From: an uncultured Gammaproteobacteria bacterium
GTDB taxonomy: Bacteria > Pseudomonadota > Gammaproteobacteria > Steroidobacterales > Rariloculaceae
Length of the DNA: 34,125 nt
Direction of reading: 5' to 3'
Assembly: GCA_913041665.1 (NCBI GenBank)
Contig: CAJWKT010000014.1
Span: forward strand, 1-34,125
Below are positions 8,902 through 18,508 of the stretch, one piece after another. Numbering within the stretch: the stretch's first letter is position 1; every line of letters begins with the position of its first letter. Position numbers and translations under genes: made by a program. The notes under the pieces are model-generated. The model ran no database searches. It was not told the DNA's origin and saw nothing but the letters and a program-made list of their open reading frames with translations.

Positions 8902-9422
8902 TACCCATGGATAAGCTCTCAGTCATATTAGTCATCCTGCTACCAATGCAAGGATTAGCACTGCCATGGTCAAAGGACATGAAGGATCAGCCAACCATTA
9001 AGGCACAGGAAACTGTGGTAAGTATGGCAGAGTCTTCTGTGCGATCTGATTCTCCGGAGCCTTTTCAGCGACCCACTAATATCAGTGAGCTGGTTATTGA
9101 GCGGATCGCCGCAGGACAAAGTCTGGCGAACCCGGTGCCAACATCACCCAAATCCCTAAATCGTGGACGACAAATCTATGTGACTCATTGTGCCTCGTGT
9201 CACGGAGACCAGGGCTTAGGTGACGGGCTGGTGGGACAAAAATTTATCCCGACACCAATCAACTTAACGGTGGACTATATCCAGATCCAGCCGGCTGGTC
9301 GGCTTTATTACACTATTACCTATGGGGCGATCGCGATGCCGGCGTACCAGGAGAGCATTAAACAGACCGATCGCTGGCATTTGATTAATTACATTAAAGA
9401 TAACTTAAAACCTGCACTATGA
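8898..9422 (+). CDS. actE: Alternative Complex III ActE, monohaem cytochrome c
   Basis: 174 aa, N-terminal signal, one CASCHG motif, GAIAMPAYQESIKQTDRWHLINYI C-terminal class I pattern. Overlaps actD and actF by 4 bp. Confidence 0.87.
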   Translation: MIPMDKLSVILVILLPMQGLALPWSKDMKDQPTIKAQETVVSMAESSVRSDSPEPFQRPTNISELVIERIAAGQSLANPVPTSPKSLNRGRQIYVTHCASCHGDQGLGDGLVGQKFIPTPINLTVDYIQIQPAGRLYYTITYGAIAMPAYQESIKQTDRWHLINYIKDNLKPAL

Positions 9423-10678
9423 ACGCTGAGATTAAAATACCTGTAGGGACTGGTGGAACCTACACAGGATTGAAATGGCTCCTTGCTGTCTTATTCCTGG
9501 CTGGTGCAAGTACCTTTGTGTTTCTCTTGCTAAGCGAAACGCAGTCCATGCCTTGGCCATTCCTGCTTGCTAATTTCATGTTTTTGATTGGAGTAAGTCA
9601 ATTCGGTGTGTGTTTTTCGGCGATTTTGCGTTTGTGTAGAGCTAAATGGGCGAGGCCTTTCTACCGACTGGGCGAACTAATGACTTTGGCATTCCTTCCG
9701 TTTGCGTTTGGAGTATTTTTTGCAATATTTTTTCTTGGAAGACACGAGTTATTTTATTGGCTTGACACTTCCTCGGAAGGCCACACCAGCTCATGGCTTA
9801 GCTCCAATGGACTCCTATTTCGAAACTTAGCGGCGCAACTGGCCTTCTACGGACTCGCTATCTATTACTTCATTGTAGGCCTTCTACCGGACCTCTCACA
9901 GCAAAACAGCGAAGAAGGGCCTAAGTGGCGTCGAAGCCTATACCGACGTCTTCTTGCTATGAAAGCACACCATGACGAACGTCAACTCAAAGGTCGAGTT
10001 TACCTACTTGCTCCAGCAGTACTTATCGTCTGCGGCATAGCGAACACAATCATTGCGTGGGATTTTGGGATGATGCTAGTCGAGCATTATCATAGTAGCG
10101 TTTATCCGATGTTCTTTATTCAAGGAAACAACCTAGCAGGCACAGCGTTGATTCTGCTGCTCAGCACCCTACTGGCTCGCTCCACGGCTACTCGCGAACA
10201 TTTCGGGCATAACCAACTAAAAAGTATGGGTATTATGCTGACGGGTTTCGTGCTGCTATGGCTTTATTTATTCTGGGCTCAGTTCTTCGTTACTTGGTTC
10301 GGCAATTTACCCAATGAATTTGGACCACTATGGAAACAGATGTACGGCCATTACAGTCCTTATTTCTGGGTCATGCTCTCCTGCGTGTTTTTTATTCCTC
10401 TTCTAGCCTTTTTAAGGGCTGAGACAAAGAAAGCCTGGTGGTCGCTCCTGCTAGTAAGTGCGATTATCTGTTTTGGTATATGGATTAATCGTTACTTGAT
10501 GATAGTTCCAATATTTTTTGATGACCACCGACCGTTTTCTTCGCTTGCCGAGATTGTCCTGGCTATTGGGCTTGCTTCGGGATTTTTAATAGTCCTGCTT
10601 TGGCTACTAAATGCGTTTCCTCCCGTTTCTACCTGGGAGCTGCACGAAGCAACAATCGAGGATGATCCGGCATATTGA
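9419..10678 (+). CDS. actF: Alternative Complex III ActF, NrfD-like membrane subunit
   Basis: 419 aa polytopic protein, paralogous layout to ActC (ANFMFLIGVSQFGVCFSAILRLCRAKWARPFYRLGELMTLAF). Last gene of the act operon. Confidence 0.85.
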   Translation: MNAEIKIPVGTGGTYTGLKWLLAVLFLAGASTFVFLLLSETQSMPWPFLLANFMFLIGVSQFGVCFSAILRLCRAKWARPFYRLGELMTLAFLPFAFGVFFAIFFLGRHELFYWLDTSSEGHTSSWLSSNGLLFRNLAAQLAFYGLAIYYFIVGLLPDLSQQNSEEGPKWRRSLYRRLLAMKAHHDERQLKGRVYLLAPAVLIVCGIANTIIAWDFGMMLVEHYHSSVYPMFFIQGNNLAGTALILLLSTLLARSTATREHFGHNQLKSMGIMLTGFVLLWLYLFWAQFFVTWFGNLPNEFGPLWKQMYGHYSPYFWVMLSCVFFIPLLAFLRAETKKAWWSLLLVSAIICFGIWINRYLMIVPIFFDDHRPFSSLAEIVLAIGLASGFLIVLLWLLNAFPPVSTWELHEATIEDDPAY

Positions 10679-10816
10679 TAGGGCTGCTCAACTAGAATAA
10701 CCTCCGAAGCATAACCCTGAACCGCCAAGAGAGGAATTCGTGTCAAAGTATCCACTGCATGAAATCCGTGACCAAAACAAGCTGTGCTGAGCTATCCTAC
10801 TGAGCTCAAAACCATC

Positions 10817-11461
10817 ATGAATACCGCTAAGCTCAGGGAATTTTATACACGACTCTCCCAAGAAAATCCAAATCCCACAACTGAGCTTAATTACAATAGC
10901 CATTTTCAACTGATGGTAGCTGTTATTCTGTCAGCGCAAGCTACAGATATCAGTGTCAATAAGGCCACCAAAGAGCTTTTCAAGGTAGCTGGAACACCCC
11001 GAGCCATGCTTGATCTAGGCGAAAACCGCCTTAAGAAATACATTAAAAACATTGGGCTCTTTAACAATAAAGCTAAAAATATAATCAAGGCATGTCGATA
11101 CCTAATAGAACGGCACGGGGAAGTGGTACCCGAAAGCCGGTCTTCTCTAGAAGCACTGCCGGGCGTTGGACGCAAAACTGCAAATGTCATTCTTAATACT
11201 GCTTTTGGCCAACCAACTATTGCCGTGGATACTCATATTTTTAGGGTTTCCAATAGAACAGGTCTTGCGTCTGGAAAAAATGTCATAGATGTCGAAAAAA
11301 AATTAAAGAAAGTGACACCAAAGGAATTTCAAATGAATGCCCATCATTGGTTAATATTGCATGGACGTTATGTCTGTAAAGCGCGCAACCCTAGCTGTGG
11401 TAAGTGCTTCCTCGAAGATTTATGCGGATACAAAAGCAAAATCATCCGAAATAAGCCTTAA
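10817..11461 (+). CDS. nth: Endonuclease III
   Basis: HhH motif LPGVGRKTANVILNTAFG, catalytic VDTHIFRVSNR, and C-x6-C-x2-C-x5-C cluster (CKARNPSCGKCFLEDLC). ORF track start 10784; ATG at 10817 favoured. Confidence 0.93.
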   Translation: MNTAKLREFYTRLSQENPNPTTELNYNSHFQLMVAVILSAQATDISVNKATKELFKVAGTPRAMLDLGENRLKKYIKNIGLFNNKAKNIIKACRYLIERHGEVVPESRSSLEALPGVGRKTANVILNTAFGQPTIAVDTHIFRVSNRTGLASGKNVIDVEKKLKKVTPKEFQMNAHHWLILHGRYVCKARNPSCGKCFLEDLCGYKSKIIRNKP

Positions 11462-11688
11462 GGCAGAGACAAAAATAGTGGCTCCTTTGTGCTCGTAAAA
11501 ATTAGTAGGGGAGCTACTCTGTATAAGTAAAGGCAGGCAAGTGGTAAACGTGTCGAAATGAGCCCGTGCCTGTTCTGTTTCAGATGAAAACAGTTGGCGC
11601 TCCTGCTACGATGCTGATCGTTCGCGACCGATGCAAAATCAGTGTTTTTTAGTAAAGTTGCAATCAGATTTTTTTAGGCCTAAGGAAG

Positions 11689-13191
11689 ATGACAATGGAT
11701 CAATTGCCCAATTTTCAAGACTTGAAGGTTTCACAGTCCAGTCAAGCATTTAGTCGGCAAACAATGGGATCTTTGGACCACCTGTTAATCGTATTGCCAG
11801 AAAAACCGCATGCTAGACTGTTTCGCAAGCTTCCTCAGGGCACCCAGCTGGAGCGTATGTTTAAGCGCTCAAAGATAGTTGGCTCCGGAGTAGTTACCTC
11901 TCGGCTTAATAATCAACGCGATACGGGCATAGTACTTAGTACTTACACAGAAAAATCTACATTCCAACGATTAACTTGGGCCAGAAAGCTGGTGGCTGAA
12001 TGTCTAAAAAATAGCCCCGGTACTTTGGGAATCTCGACTATTGGGCTAAATGAAGAAGAGAGGCAAAGGGTAATTGTGGCCATTGTTGCAGCTGCCGAGG
12101 CCGCGGCTTTCAAGCTTCCGGAATTCAAAAGCGCCGAGAAATCTCGCTCCAGATCGCTTAAACAACTAAAAATTCTATCTGCTCAACCTAGGATAGACCT
12201 AAACGAAGTGAATGCCACCTCCCTTGGTAATAATGTGGCACGCTGGTTTACAGCATTGCCTCCTAATGAACTGAACGCGAAAACATACAGGCACATGGCC
12301 GAGCAGCTCGCGAAAAAGTACGGAATTAGGAGTGAATTTTTTGATGAACACAAACTGAAAAAACTTGGAGCTGGTGCTTTTCTTGCTGTTTCCCAAGGAA
12401 ACCCCAGCCGCGACGCTGGAATTCTACGCTTAAGCTATCGACCCAAAAAACAGGCCAAGCCTGATCTAGCGCTGGTGGGCAAAGGTATCCTTTTCGACAC
12501 TGGCGGTACAAACTTAAAACCCTTCAAAAGCATGCTGGATATGCACAAAGATATGCAAGGTAGCGCCGTTGCATTGGGAACGCTGATTGCCTTATCAAAA
12601 CTACAAGTTACCTACGCTGTCGATGCATGGTTGGCAATCACCGAGAACCGAATTTCTGGCACAGCTTACAAATCACAGGATGTGGTCCGGGCGGTAAACG
12701 GAATGACTATCCAGGTTATTCATACGGATGCCGAGGGTAGAATGGTCCTAGCAGACACATTAGCACTCGCGGCACGCGAAAAACCAGGCTTGATAATTGA
12801 TTACGCAACATTGACCGGGAGTTGCGTCGTAGCTTTAACTGAACGCTACTCTGGGGCCTTTAGTAACCGGGAAGAATTGGCGGCTCAAGTCACCCTATCT
12901 GGCACGGAGAGTGGCGAGAGAATCTGGTCATTCCCAATGGATGAGGACTATGACGAAGACTTGCTCAGCAGCGTGGCAGATGTGAAGCAGTGCTCAGCAA
13001 CCGGGTACGGAGATCATATCCTGGCTGCTCGTTTTCTTTCTAAATTCGTGCCCGACTCGATCCCCTGGGTTCACCTAGATCTAAGCGCCGGCCAGCACAA
13101 GGGTGGGCTTGCTCATATTCCTTCTGACCTGACAGGCTTTGGTGTCCGACTCACGGTCGATTTATTACGACGCAATCAGGTGGGCCTTTAA
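11689..13191 (+). CDS. M17-family leucyl aminopeptidase-like protein
   Basis: 500 aa with M17 metal/active-site motifs GKGILFDTGGTNLKP, DMHKDMQGSAVALG, HTDAEGRMVLADTLALA, DYATLTGSCVVALTERYSGAF. Confidence 0.88.
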   Translation: MTMDQLPNFQDLKVSQSSQAFSRQTMGSLDHLLIVLPEKPHARLFRKLPQGTQLERMFKRSKIVGSGVVTSRLNNQRDTGIVLSTYTEKSTFQRLTWARKLVAECLKNSPGTLGISTIGLNEEERQRVIVAIVAAAEAAAFKLPEFKSAEKSRSRSLKQLKILSAQPRIDLNEVNATSLGNNVARWFTALPPNELNAKTYRHMAEQLAKKYGIRSEFFDEHKLKKLGAGAFLAVSQGNPSRDAGILRLSYRPKKQAKPDLALVGKGILFDTGGTNLKPFKSMLDMHKDMQGSAVALGTLIALSKLQVTYAVDAWLAITENRISGTAYKSQDVVRAVNGMTIQVIHTDAEGRMVLADTLALAAREKPGLIIDYATLTGSCVVALTERYSGAFSNREELAAQVTLSGTESGERIWSFPMDEDYDEDLLSSVADVKQCSATGYGDHILAARFLSKFVPDSIPWVHLDLSAGQHKGGLAHIPSDLTGFGVRLTVDLLRRNQVGL

Positions 13192-13196
13192 ACTGA

Positions 13197-13892
13197 GTGG
13201 CCCCTAGCAACGTGAGCAAGGAAATAGACAAATCAAAAACTGTTGTCGAGCATCCCGGAACGGAGATGGCTCAAAGATTTCGAGGTTTCCTTCCTGTTGT
13301 CGTGGACGTGGAGACCGGGGGATTTGAAGCGGCTACAGATGCCCTCCTGGAAATTGCCGCTGTGCCACTTAAGTTTGATTCCCATGGAAATCTAACTCTC
13401 GGAAAATCGTACCATTATCACGTAGAACCGTTTCCAGGTGCGAACCTAAACCCAGCCTCACTCAAAGTGACTGGTATCGACCCCTTTCACCCTTTGAGGC
13501 CAGCCCTAGAAGAAGGTGATGCGCTGAAACGTATTTTTGAGGAAGTGCGTAAAGACGTTAAGAACCAACAATGCAGCCGGGCGATTCTAGTCGGACACAA
13601 TTCATTTTTTGATCTGCAGTTTTTAAATGCGGCCGTAGAACGGGTAAAAATCAAACGAAATCCATTTCACCCCTTTTCCACTTTCGATACTGCGACACTT
13701 GGTGGTATAGCGCTTGGACAAACCGTGCTGGAACATGCTGCTATTGCTGCGGGTCTGGAATGGAACAAGGAAAAAGCCCATTCGGCTGCCTATGACGCGG
13801 ATATCACTGCAAAACTGTTTTGTGAAATCGTGAATCGCTTTAGGGATGTCTACGAAAAAAATATTCTTGTGCCCAAAAAAATGGATCCCTAG
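13197..13892 (+). CDS. rnt: Ribonuclease T (DEDD exonuclease)
   Basis: [54 protein letters not shown] (DEDDh motifs with RNase T spacing). Start uncertain (GTG 13197 or ATG ~13266). Confidence 0.9.
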   Translation: MAPSNVSKEIDKSKTVVEHPGTEMAQRFRGFLPVVVDVETGGFEAATDALLEIAAVPLKFDSHGNLTLGKSYHYHVEPFPGANLNPASLKVTGIDPFHPLRPALEEGDALKRIFEEVRKDVKNQQCSRAILVGHNSFFDLQFLNAAVERVKIKRNPFHPFSTFDTATLGGIALGQTVLEHAAIAAGLEWNKEKAHSAAYDADITAKLFCEIVNRFRDVYEKNILVPKKMDP

Positions 13893-14224
13893 TCTGTAAT
13901 TCCTCGTTCGCTCGTTCCCACTTTTTCAATTAGCTGTTTCAGTTCACCCGATTCATGCAGCTCCATGACAATGTCGCACCCGCCAATCAGCTCACCATTA
14001 ATATAGAGTTGTGGAAAAGTCGGCCAGTTCGAGTATTGCTTCAGCCCTTCTCGGACTTCGGGATCTTCAAAAATATTCACGTAGTCAAATTCAGCACCCA
14101 CGGAACCTAAAATTCCGACAGTCTGCGCAGAAAATCCACATTGGGGGAAATCTGGGGTTCCCTTCATATAAAGCAAAATTGGATGACTATCTAGTTGTTG
14201 TTTAATGCGTTCGTTCAAGTTCAT
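13889..14224 (-). CDS. grxD: Monothiol glutaredoxin GrxD
   Basis: [20 protein letters not shown] (CGFS active site), [30 protein letters not shown]. Start [11 protein letters not shown] at ~14224. Confidence 0.94.
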   Translation of the reverse strand: MNLNERIKQQLDSHPILLYMKGTPDFPQCGFSAQTVGILGSVGAEFDYVNIFEDPEVREGLKQYSNWPTFPQLYINGELIGGCDIVMELHESGELKQLIEKVGTSERGITD

Positions 14225-14421
14225 ATGACTATTGCCTTCAATTTTCATCTGGGGACCCTTAATAGCTTAAGTAGTGGAAAAGTCAAGGGTATCCAACTGC
14301 AAAAGACATTGAATTATATACATCCCTGCCCTATCCTCTGCGACTTAATCGATGAAACGATACACTCGATTTAGATTTCTAACAAGATAAAAACACATTA
14401 TCAGTAGCTGGAGAGAGCCCA

Positions 14422-15027
14422 ATGAATCCGCTAAGTACAATCAAGGGAACTTTGATATCTGGACTTCTTATCGCCATCGCAATTGCACTTCTTCCCATAG
14501 AAGTCATGGGAGGAAGGCCCGAACTTTCAATCATCGTGTGGGTTCACGTCCTGGCAGGGATCACCTGGATAGGGATTTTGTATTATTTCAACTTCGTACA
14601 AGTGCCGGCGCTAGCTGAGGCAGCATCAGACGAAGGCGGCCCAGGAGGAGCAGGAATCACAAAATACGTTGCTCCAAAAGCGCTGCTGTGGTTCCGCTGG
14701 GGGGCGGTAGTCACGTGGCTATCAGGCGCTGCCTATCTTCTACGTAACGGAGATTTTATTGGCGCATTCACCCTAGGTGCGATGGAAGGGGGAACAGCCT
14801 ACCAGACAACCATTGGTATTGGTGCCTGGCTGGGCACGATTATGTTCTTCAATGTGTGGGTGTTGATCTGGCCTAATCAGAAAAAAGTCCTGGGCATAGT
14901 CGAAGCCTCCGCAGAGGAGATCGCAAAAGCGCGTAAAGTGGCAGGACTGGCATCAAGGACAAATACCATGCTATCTCTCCCCTTGATTATGAGCATGATT
15001 GGAGCGCACCACGGTTACTTAATGTAA
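14422..15027 (+). CDS. Urate hydroxylase PuuD-like membrane domain protein (Urate_ox_N-like), without a cytochrome c domain
   Basis: 201 aa, several TM helices; WVHVLAGITWIGILYYFNFVQVPAL, GAWLGTIMFFNVWVLIWPNQKKVLG, RTNTMLSLPLIMSMIGAHHGY. No CxxCH in the ORF. Confidence 0.72.
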   Translation: MNPLSTIKGTLISGLLIAIAIALLPIEVMGGRPELSIIVWVHVLAGITWIGILYYFNFVQVPALAEAASDEGGPGGAGITKYVAPKALLWFRWGAVVTWLSGAAYLLRNGDFIGAFTLGAMEGGTAYQTTIGIGAWLGTIMFFNVWVLIWPNQKKVLGIVEASAEEIAKARKVAGLASRTNTMLSLPLIMSMIGAHHGYLM

Positions 15028-15049
15028 AGATGTTTTTAGTACTTTGATC

Positions 15050-15084
15050 GGAACCCGGAAGGGACATCCTTTCTGGGTTTCTTT
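15050..15084 (+). terminator. Candidate rho-independent terminator downstream of the PuuD-like gene
   Basis: GAACCCGGAAGGgacatCCTTTCTGGGTTTCTTTCTTT: imperfect GC-rich stem followed by a T-rich tract. Confidence 0.55.
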
Positions 15085-15099
15085 CTTTACGACATCATT

Positions 15100-15954
15100 A
15101 TGTCAGAAATCCAACCGCCCTCTGCATCAGACATAAGAACAATCGTCACCCGTGCGCTCGCAGAAGACATGGGTAACGGCGACCTGACAACGGCATTCAT
15201 GGACTCAGATAAAATCGCCGAGGGACAAATATGTGGCAACGAAGAAGCTATTCTTTGTGGAAGCGCCTGGTTCAACGAGGTGTTCCGACAACTTCATCCC
15301 AAAACAGAGATTCAGTGGCATCATACTGATGGGGATAGGATTGAGGCTGGAACAATCATCTGCAAGGTGACCGGGCCAGCTGGCGCGTTGCTGAGTGGTG
15401 AACGCACAGCCTTAAACTTTTTGCAAATACTTTCAGGTACCGCAACCGTAACCAGAAAATTCGTAGATGCTATAAATGGAACGAAAACAAAAATACTTGA
15501 TACCCGAAAAACTATTCCAGGTTTACGGCTCGCACAAAAATACGCAGTACAATGCGGTGGCGCGGAGAATCATCGAATCGGACTTTTCGACGGGGTCCTC
15601 ATAAAGGAAAATCACATCTCGGTCGCGGGAAGCATTACTACTGCAATTACTTTATCGCGCAAAAAAATGCCTAATGTCTTGATTGAAGTGGAGGCAGAAA
15701 CCATACCTCAAGTCAAAGAAGCACTAGAGGCTGGACCAGACCGTATTTTGCTGGACAACATGACCATAGAAATGTGCAGGCAAGCTGTTGAAATGAGAAA
15801 TGCATCCCAAGGAAAACGGGTCCAGCTCGAGGCCTCAGGTGGTATAGATCTTGGTAACGTAAACCAAGTTGCAAAAACGGACGTAGATTATATCTCCATC
15901 GGCGCAATCACTAAGAACGCACGAGCAATCGACATCTCAATGCGACTCAAGTAA
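15100..15954 (+). CDS. nadC: Nicotinate-nucleotide pyrophosphorylase (carboxylating)
   Basis: ALAEDMGNGDLT, GERTALNFLQILSGTAT, ILDTRKTIPGLRLAQKYAVQCGGAENHRIGLFDGVLIKENHI, LEASGGIDLGNV, DYISIGAIT. Confidence 0.96.
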   Translation: MSEIQPPSASDIRTIVTRALAEDMGNGDLTTAFMDSDKIAEGQICGNEEAILCGSAWFNEVFRQLHPKTEIQWHHTDGDRIEAGTIICKVTGPAGALLSGERTALNFLQILSGTATVTRKFVDAINGTKTKILDTRKTIPGLRLAQKYAVQCGGAENHRIGLFDGVLIKENHISVAGSITTAITLSRKKMPNVLIEVEAETIPQVKEALEAGPDRILLDNMTIEMCRQAVEMRNASQGKRVQLEASGGIDLGNVNQVAKTDVDYISIGAITKNARAIDISMRLK

Positions 15955-16002
15955 TTCATCCAGTCTGGGAGGTGACTTGACCAATACTTTTTTCATCCCC
16001 TC

Positions 16003-16839
16003 CTACCTTAACTCTTGCCCGCGGTCGGTCGCAGCCTGAACAGCTTTCTTCAGGAGCGCATTAAAAGCATCTTCTCCCATTAAAACCTCAAGAGCGGCGG
16101 CGGTTGTACCACCGGGACTGGTTACCTGTTTTCTAAGTTCGGCTGCTCCACTTTCCGCCTGCATAGCGTAAGCACCGGCGCCGGCTACAGTCGCCTTAGC
16201 TAGCCGCCTAGCTAACTTCTCTTCCAAGCCTACCTTAATGCCAGCCTCGGTCAGTCCCTCAATAAATAGAAACACATACGCAGGCCCACTCCCAGAAACA
16301 GCGGTCACAGCATCCATCATAACTTCCTTTTCCAACCAAACTATCTCCCCGATAGCGGTCATCACATCTCCTACTAGCTTTCGTTGATTGAATTGAACAT
16401 TCGGGTTGGGACAAAGCGCTGTAATTCCCTGATGGATCGCGGCCGGCATGTTGGGCATCGCACGCACAAACACAACACCCTTGCCTAAGATGTCTTCATA
16501 GAAACTAATCGGTTTTCCGGCCGCAACCGAGAGAAAGATTGCTCCGCCGTCCGCCAACCCACGATAAGCGGGCAGTAATGCCTCTAAATTTTGCGGTTTC
16601 ACGGCAAATACAACGAGGTCTACATCAAACTCCTCTAAAACCTTACTTAGCTCTGTGCTCGCAAAAACATTTAGTGACTGCGCAGAACCAATGGCACCGG
16701 CTTCTAGGTCCACGGCCCGAATACGCTTGTGATCTACGCCCCGGGTAAGCCAACCGCTCAATAAAGCCCGGCCCATATTTCCACAGCCCACTAAAAGAAT
16801 ATTCGTGTCTATACTGATCTCTGGGGCCATGGCACTCAC
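16003..16839 (-). CDS. proC: Pyrroline-5-carboxylate reductase
   Basis: ILLVGCGNMGRALLSGW, FVRAMPNMPAAIHQGITAL, VSGSGPAYVFLFIEGLTEAG, QVTSPGGTTAAALEVL. Confidence 0.95.
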   Translation of the reverse strand: MSAMAPEISIDTNILLVGCGNMGRALLSGWLTRGVDHKRIRAVDLEAGAIGSAQSLNVFASTELSKVLEEFDVDLVVFAVKPQNLEALLPAYRGLADGGAIFLSVAAGKPISFYEDILGKGVVFVRAMPNMPAAIHQGITALCPNPNVQFNQRKLVGDVMTAIGEIVWLEKEVMMDAVTAVSGSGPAYVFLFIEGLTEAGIKVGLEEKLARRLAKATVAGAGAYAMQAESGAAELRKQVTSPGGTTAAALEVLMGEDAFNALLKKAVQAATDRGQELR

Positions 16840-18122
16840 CGCTGCGCTTCCGATGGAGACTCAGCTTGCGGAGAATTAAGTACAGCGCTTGGGTCATTAA
16901 AAACCTCAAGATCCAATGCGCCTTCTGTCTTAGCAACAAAACAGGTAACCGCGCCATCTCCGGCAATATTCACCGACGTGCGTAACATGTCCAGCAACCG
17001 GTCAATACCAATAATCAGCGCAATACCTTCAACCGGAAGACCGACCTGCCCAAGTACCATAGCCAACATAATAAGCCCTGCGCTGGGCACAGCAGCCGTG
17101 CCGATCGAAGCAAGCGTAGCGGTAAGGATAACTGTCAGATAATCAGCAAAAACCAGATCAAATCCGTACACGTTAGCAACGAATACGGTAGCAACACCTT
17201 GCATGATAGCAGTACCATCCATATTGATCGTAGCACCCAAGGGTACGGTAAAAGCAGCGACTGAATTATCTACTCCGAGGCGAGCCTTGAGGGTATTCAA
17301 TGTAACGGGGATAGTGGCACTAGAGGACGATGTGCTAAAAGCAAAAGACATAGGCGCTCGCATCTTCAAAAGGAAAGCTATAGGACGCAATCCAGCAACC
17401 TTAAGTAGGGCGGTGTAGGTTAATGCCAGATGCAATAATAGGGCAGCAGTTACGGCTAAAAAATAACCGGCCAGCGGTCCCAATATATCAATGCCCTGAT
17501 TAGCAAAAGTGCGAGATATTAGAGCGAAGACACCAACTGGTGCCGTTCTAATCACCAAAAAAACCATCTTCATGATTACTTCGTTCAAATCATTGAAAAA
17601 GTTCAGCACGTGACGCCCGCGCTTTCCAGCCAATGTAATAGAAAAACCAAGAAGCAGCGCAAAGACAATAATTTGCAGCATTTGCGCATCTGCCATGGCT
17701 GCAACTGGGTTGTCCGGGACCATGCCGATCAAAACCTCGCTGAAAGAAGGTGGCTCAGCGGCCTCAAAAACAACTTCACCAGACAACTCAAACCCCTCGC
17801 CTGGAGAAAACAAATTAGCAATACCCAGTGCGAGCATGATGGCGATGGCAGTAGTCATAAGATAGAGCAGTAGCGTTTTTCCACCAACCCGCCCCAAGGC
17901 CCGAAGATCGCCAAGCGAAGTGACCCCACACACGAGCGAAACAAGAACCAGAGGCACCACCATCATTTTTAGTGCCGCAATAAAAATCTGGCCAACTATG
18001 TAGAAGACTCCATCAACGAGGAACGCGTTGACCATCCCGTCAGGATCTCCTAGCAGGTTCAGCAAAACCCCAAACACTATGCCAGCGCCCATCGCAATCA
18101 CGACGCGTTGTGTAAAGCTCAT
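16836..18122 (-). CDS. Dicarboxylate/amino acid:cation symporter (DAACS family)
   Basis: FSTSSSSATIPVTLN, PLGATINMDGTAIMQGVATVFVANVYG, LASIGTAAVPSAGLIMLAMVL, LLDMLRTSVNIAGDGAV. ORF opens at 18155; start MSFTQRVVIAMG likely at 18122. Confidence 0.92.
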   Translation of the reverse strand: MSFTQRVVIAMGAGIVFGVLLNLLGDPDGMVNAFLVDGVFYIVGQIFIAALKMMVVPLVLVSLVCGVTSLGDLRALGRVGGKTLLLYLMTTAIAIMLALGIANLFSPGEGFELSGEVVFEAAEPPSFSEVLIGMVPDNPVAAMADAQMLQIIVFALLLGFSITLAGKRGRHVLNFFNDLNEVIMKMVFLVIRTAPVGVFALISRTFANQGIDILGPLAGYFLAVTAALLLHLALTYTALLKVAGLRPIAFLLKMRAPMSFAFSTSSSSATIPVTLNTLKARLGVDNSVAAFTVPLGATINMDGTAIMQGVATVFVANVYGFDLVFADYLTVILTATLASIGTAAVPSAGLIMLAMVLGQVGLPVEGIALIIGIDRLLDMLRTSVNIAGDGAVTCFVAKTEGALDLEVFNDPSAVLNSPQAESPSEAQR

Positions 18123-18423
18123 AGGGCCGAAAACTATCCCTTCCTGTCCTAGCACGCAAGCGCTATCCAGTAGTCAGGGCAAATCCGAAGGATCCCTCCC
18201 CAAGGATGTCAAAACGTTCACAATCTACCGAACAACCCAAGCAGATAAGGGAAAGACAATTCAGGAAAGCATAGGATGCATAAATTTTCTTCTCTATTTT
18301 GCTACTAAAAAAATATTATTCATTTAACTTATTTCTTTTAAATCAATATTTTATTATATAAACATCGGGTTAAATTCAATTAAAACCGGAAAAGCTCACT
18401 AGAATTAGTTATCATCCGCAGTC

Positions 18424-18458
18424 CGCTCAGCCCCCGAAGATTGGGGACCTTGTGAGCG
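18424..18458. promoter_or_regulatory. Two-tiered inverted repeat in the yceI leader
   Basis: Outer arms CGCTCA (18424-18429) / TGAGCG (18453-18458) and inner CCCC / GGGG (18431-18446), about 50 bp upstream of the yceI ATG at 18509. Confidence 0.4.
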
Positions 18459-18508
18459 TAACGTTTTATATAACACTGAAAACCTTAGAAGTTAGGGAGA
18501 ATAATATT

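Noticed and set aside
11477-11518. Imperfect hairpin AGTGGCTCC...GGAGCTACT after nth
   Set aside because: 9-bp arms with one G-U and a 24-nt loop and no T-tract; too weak to call a terminator.
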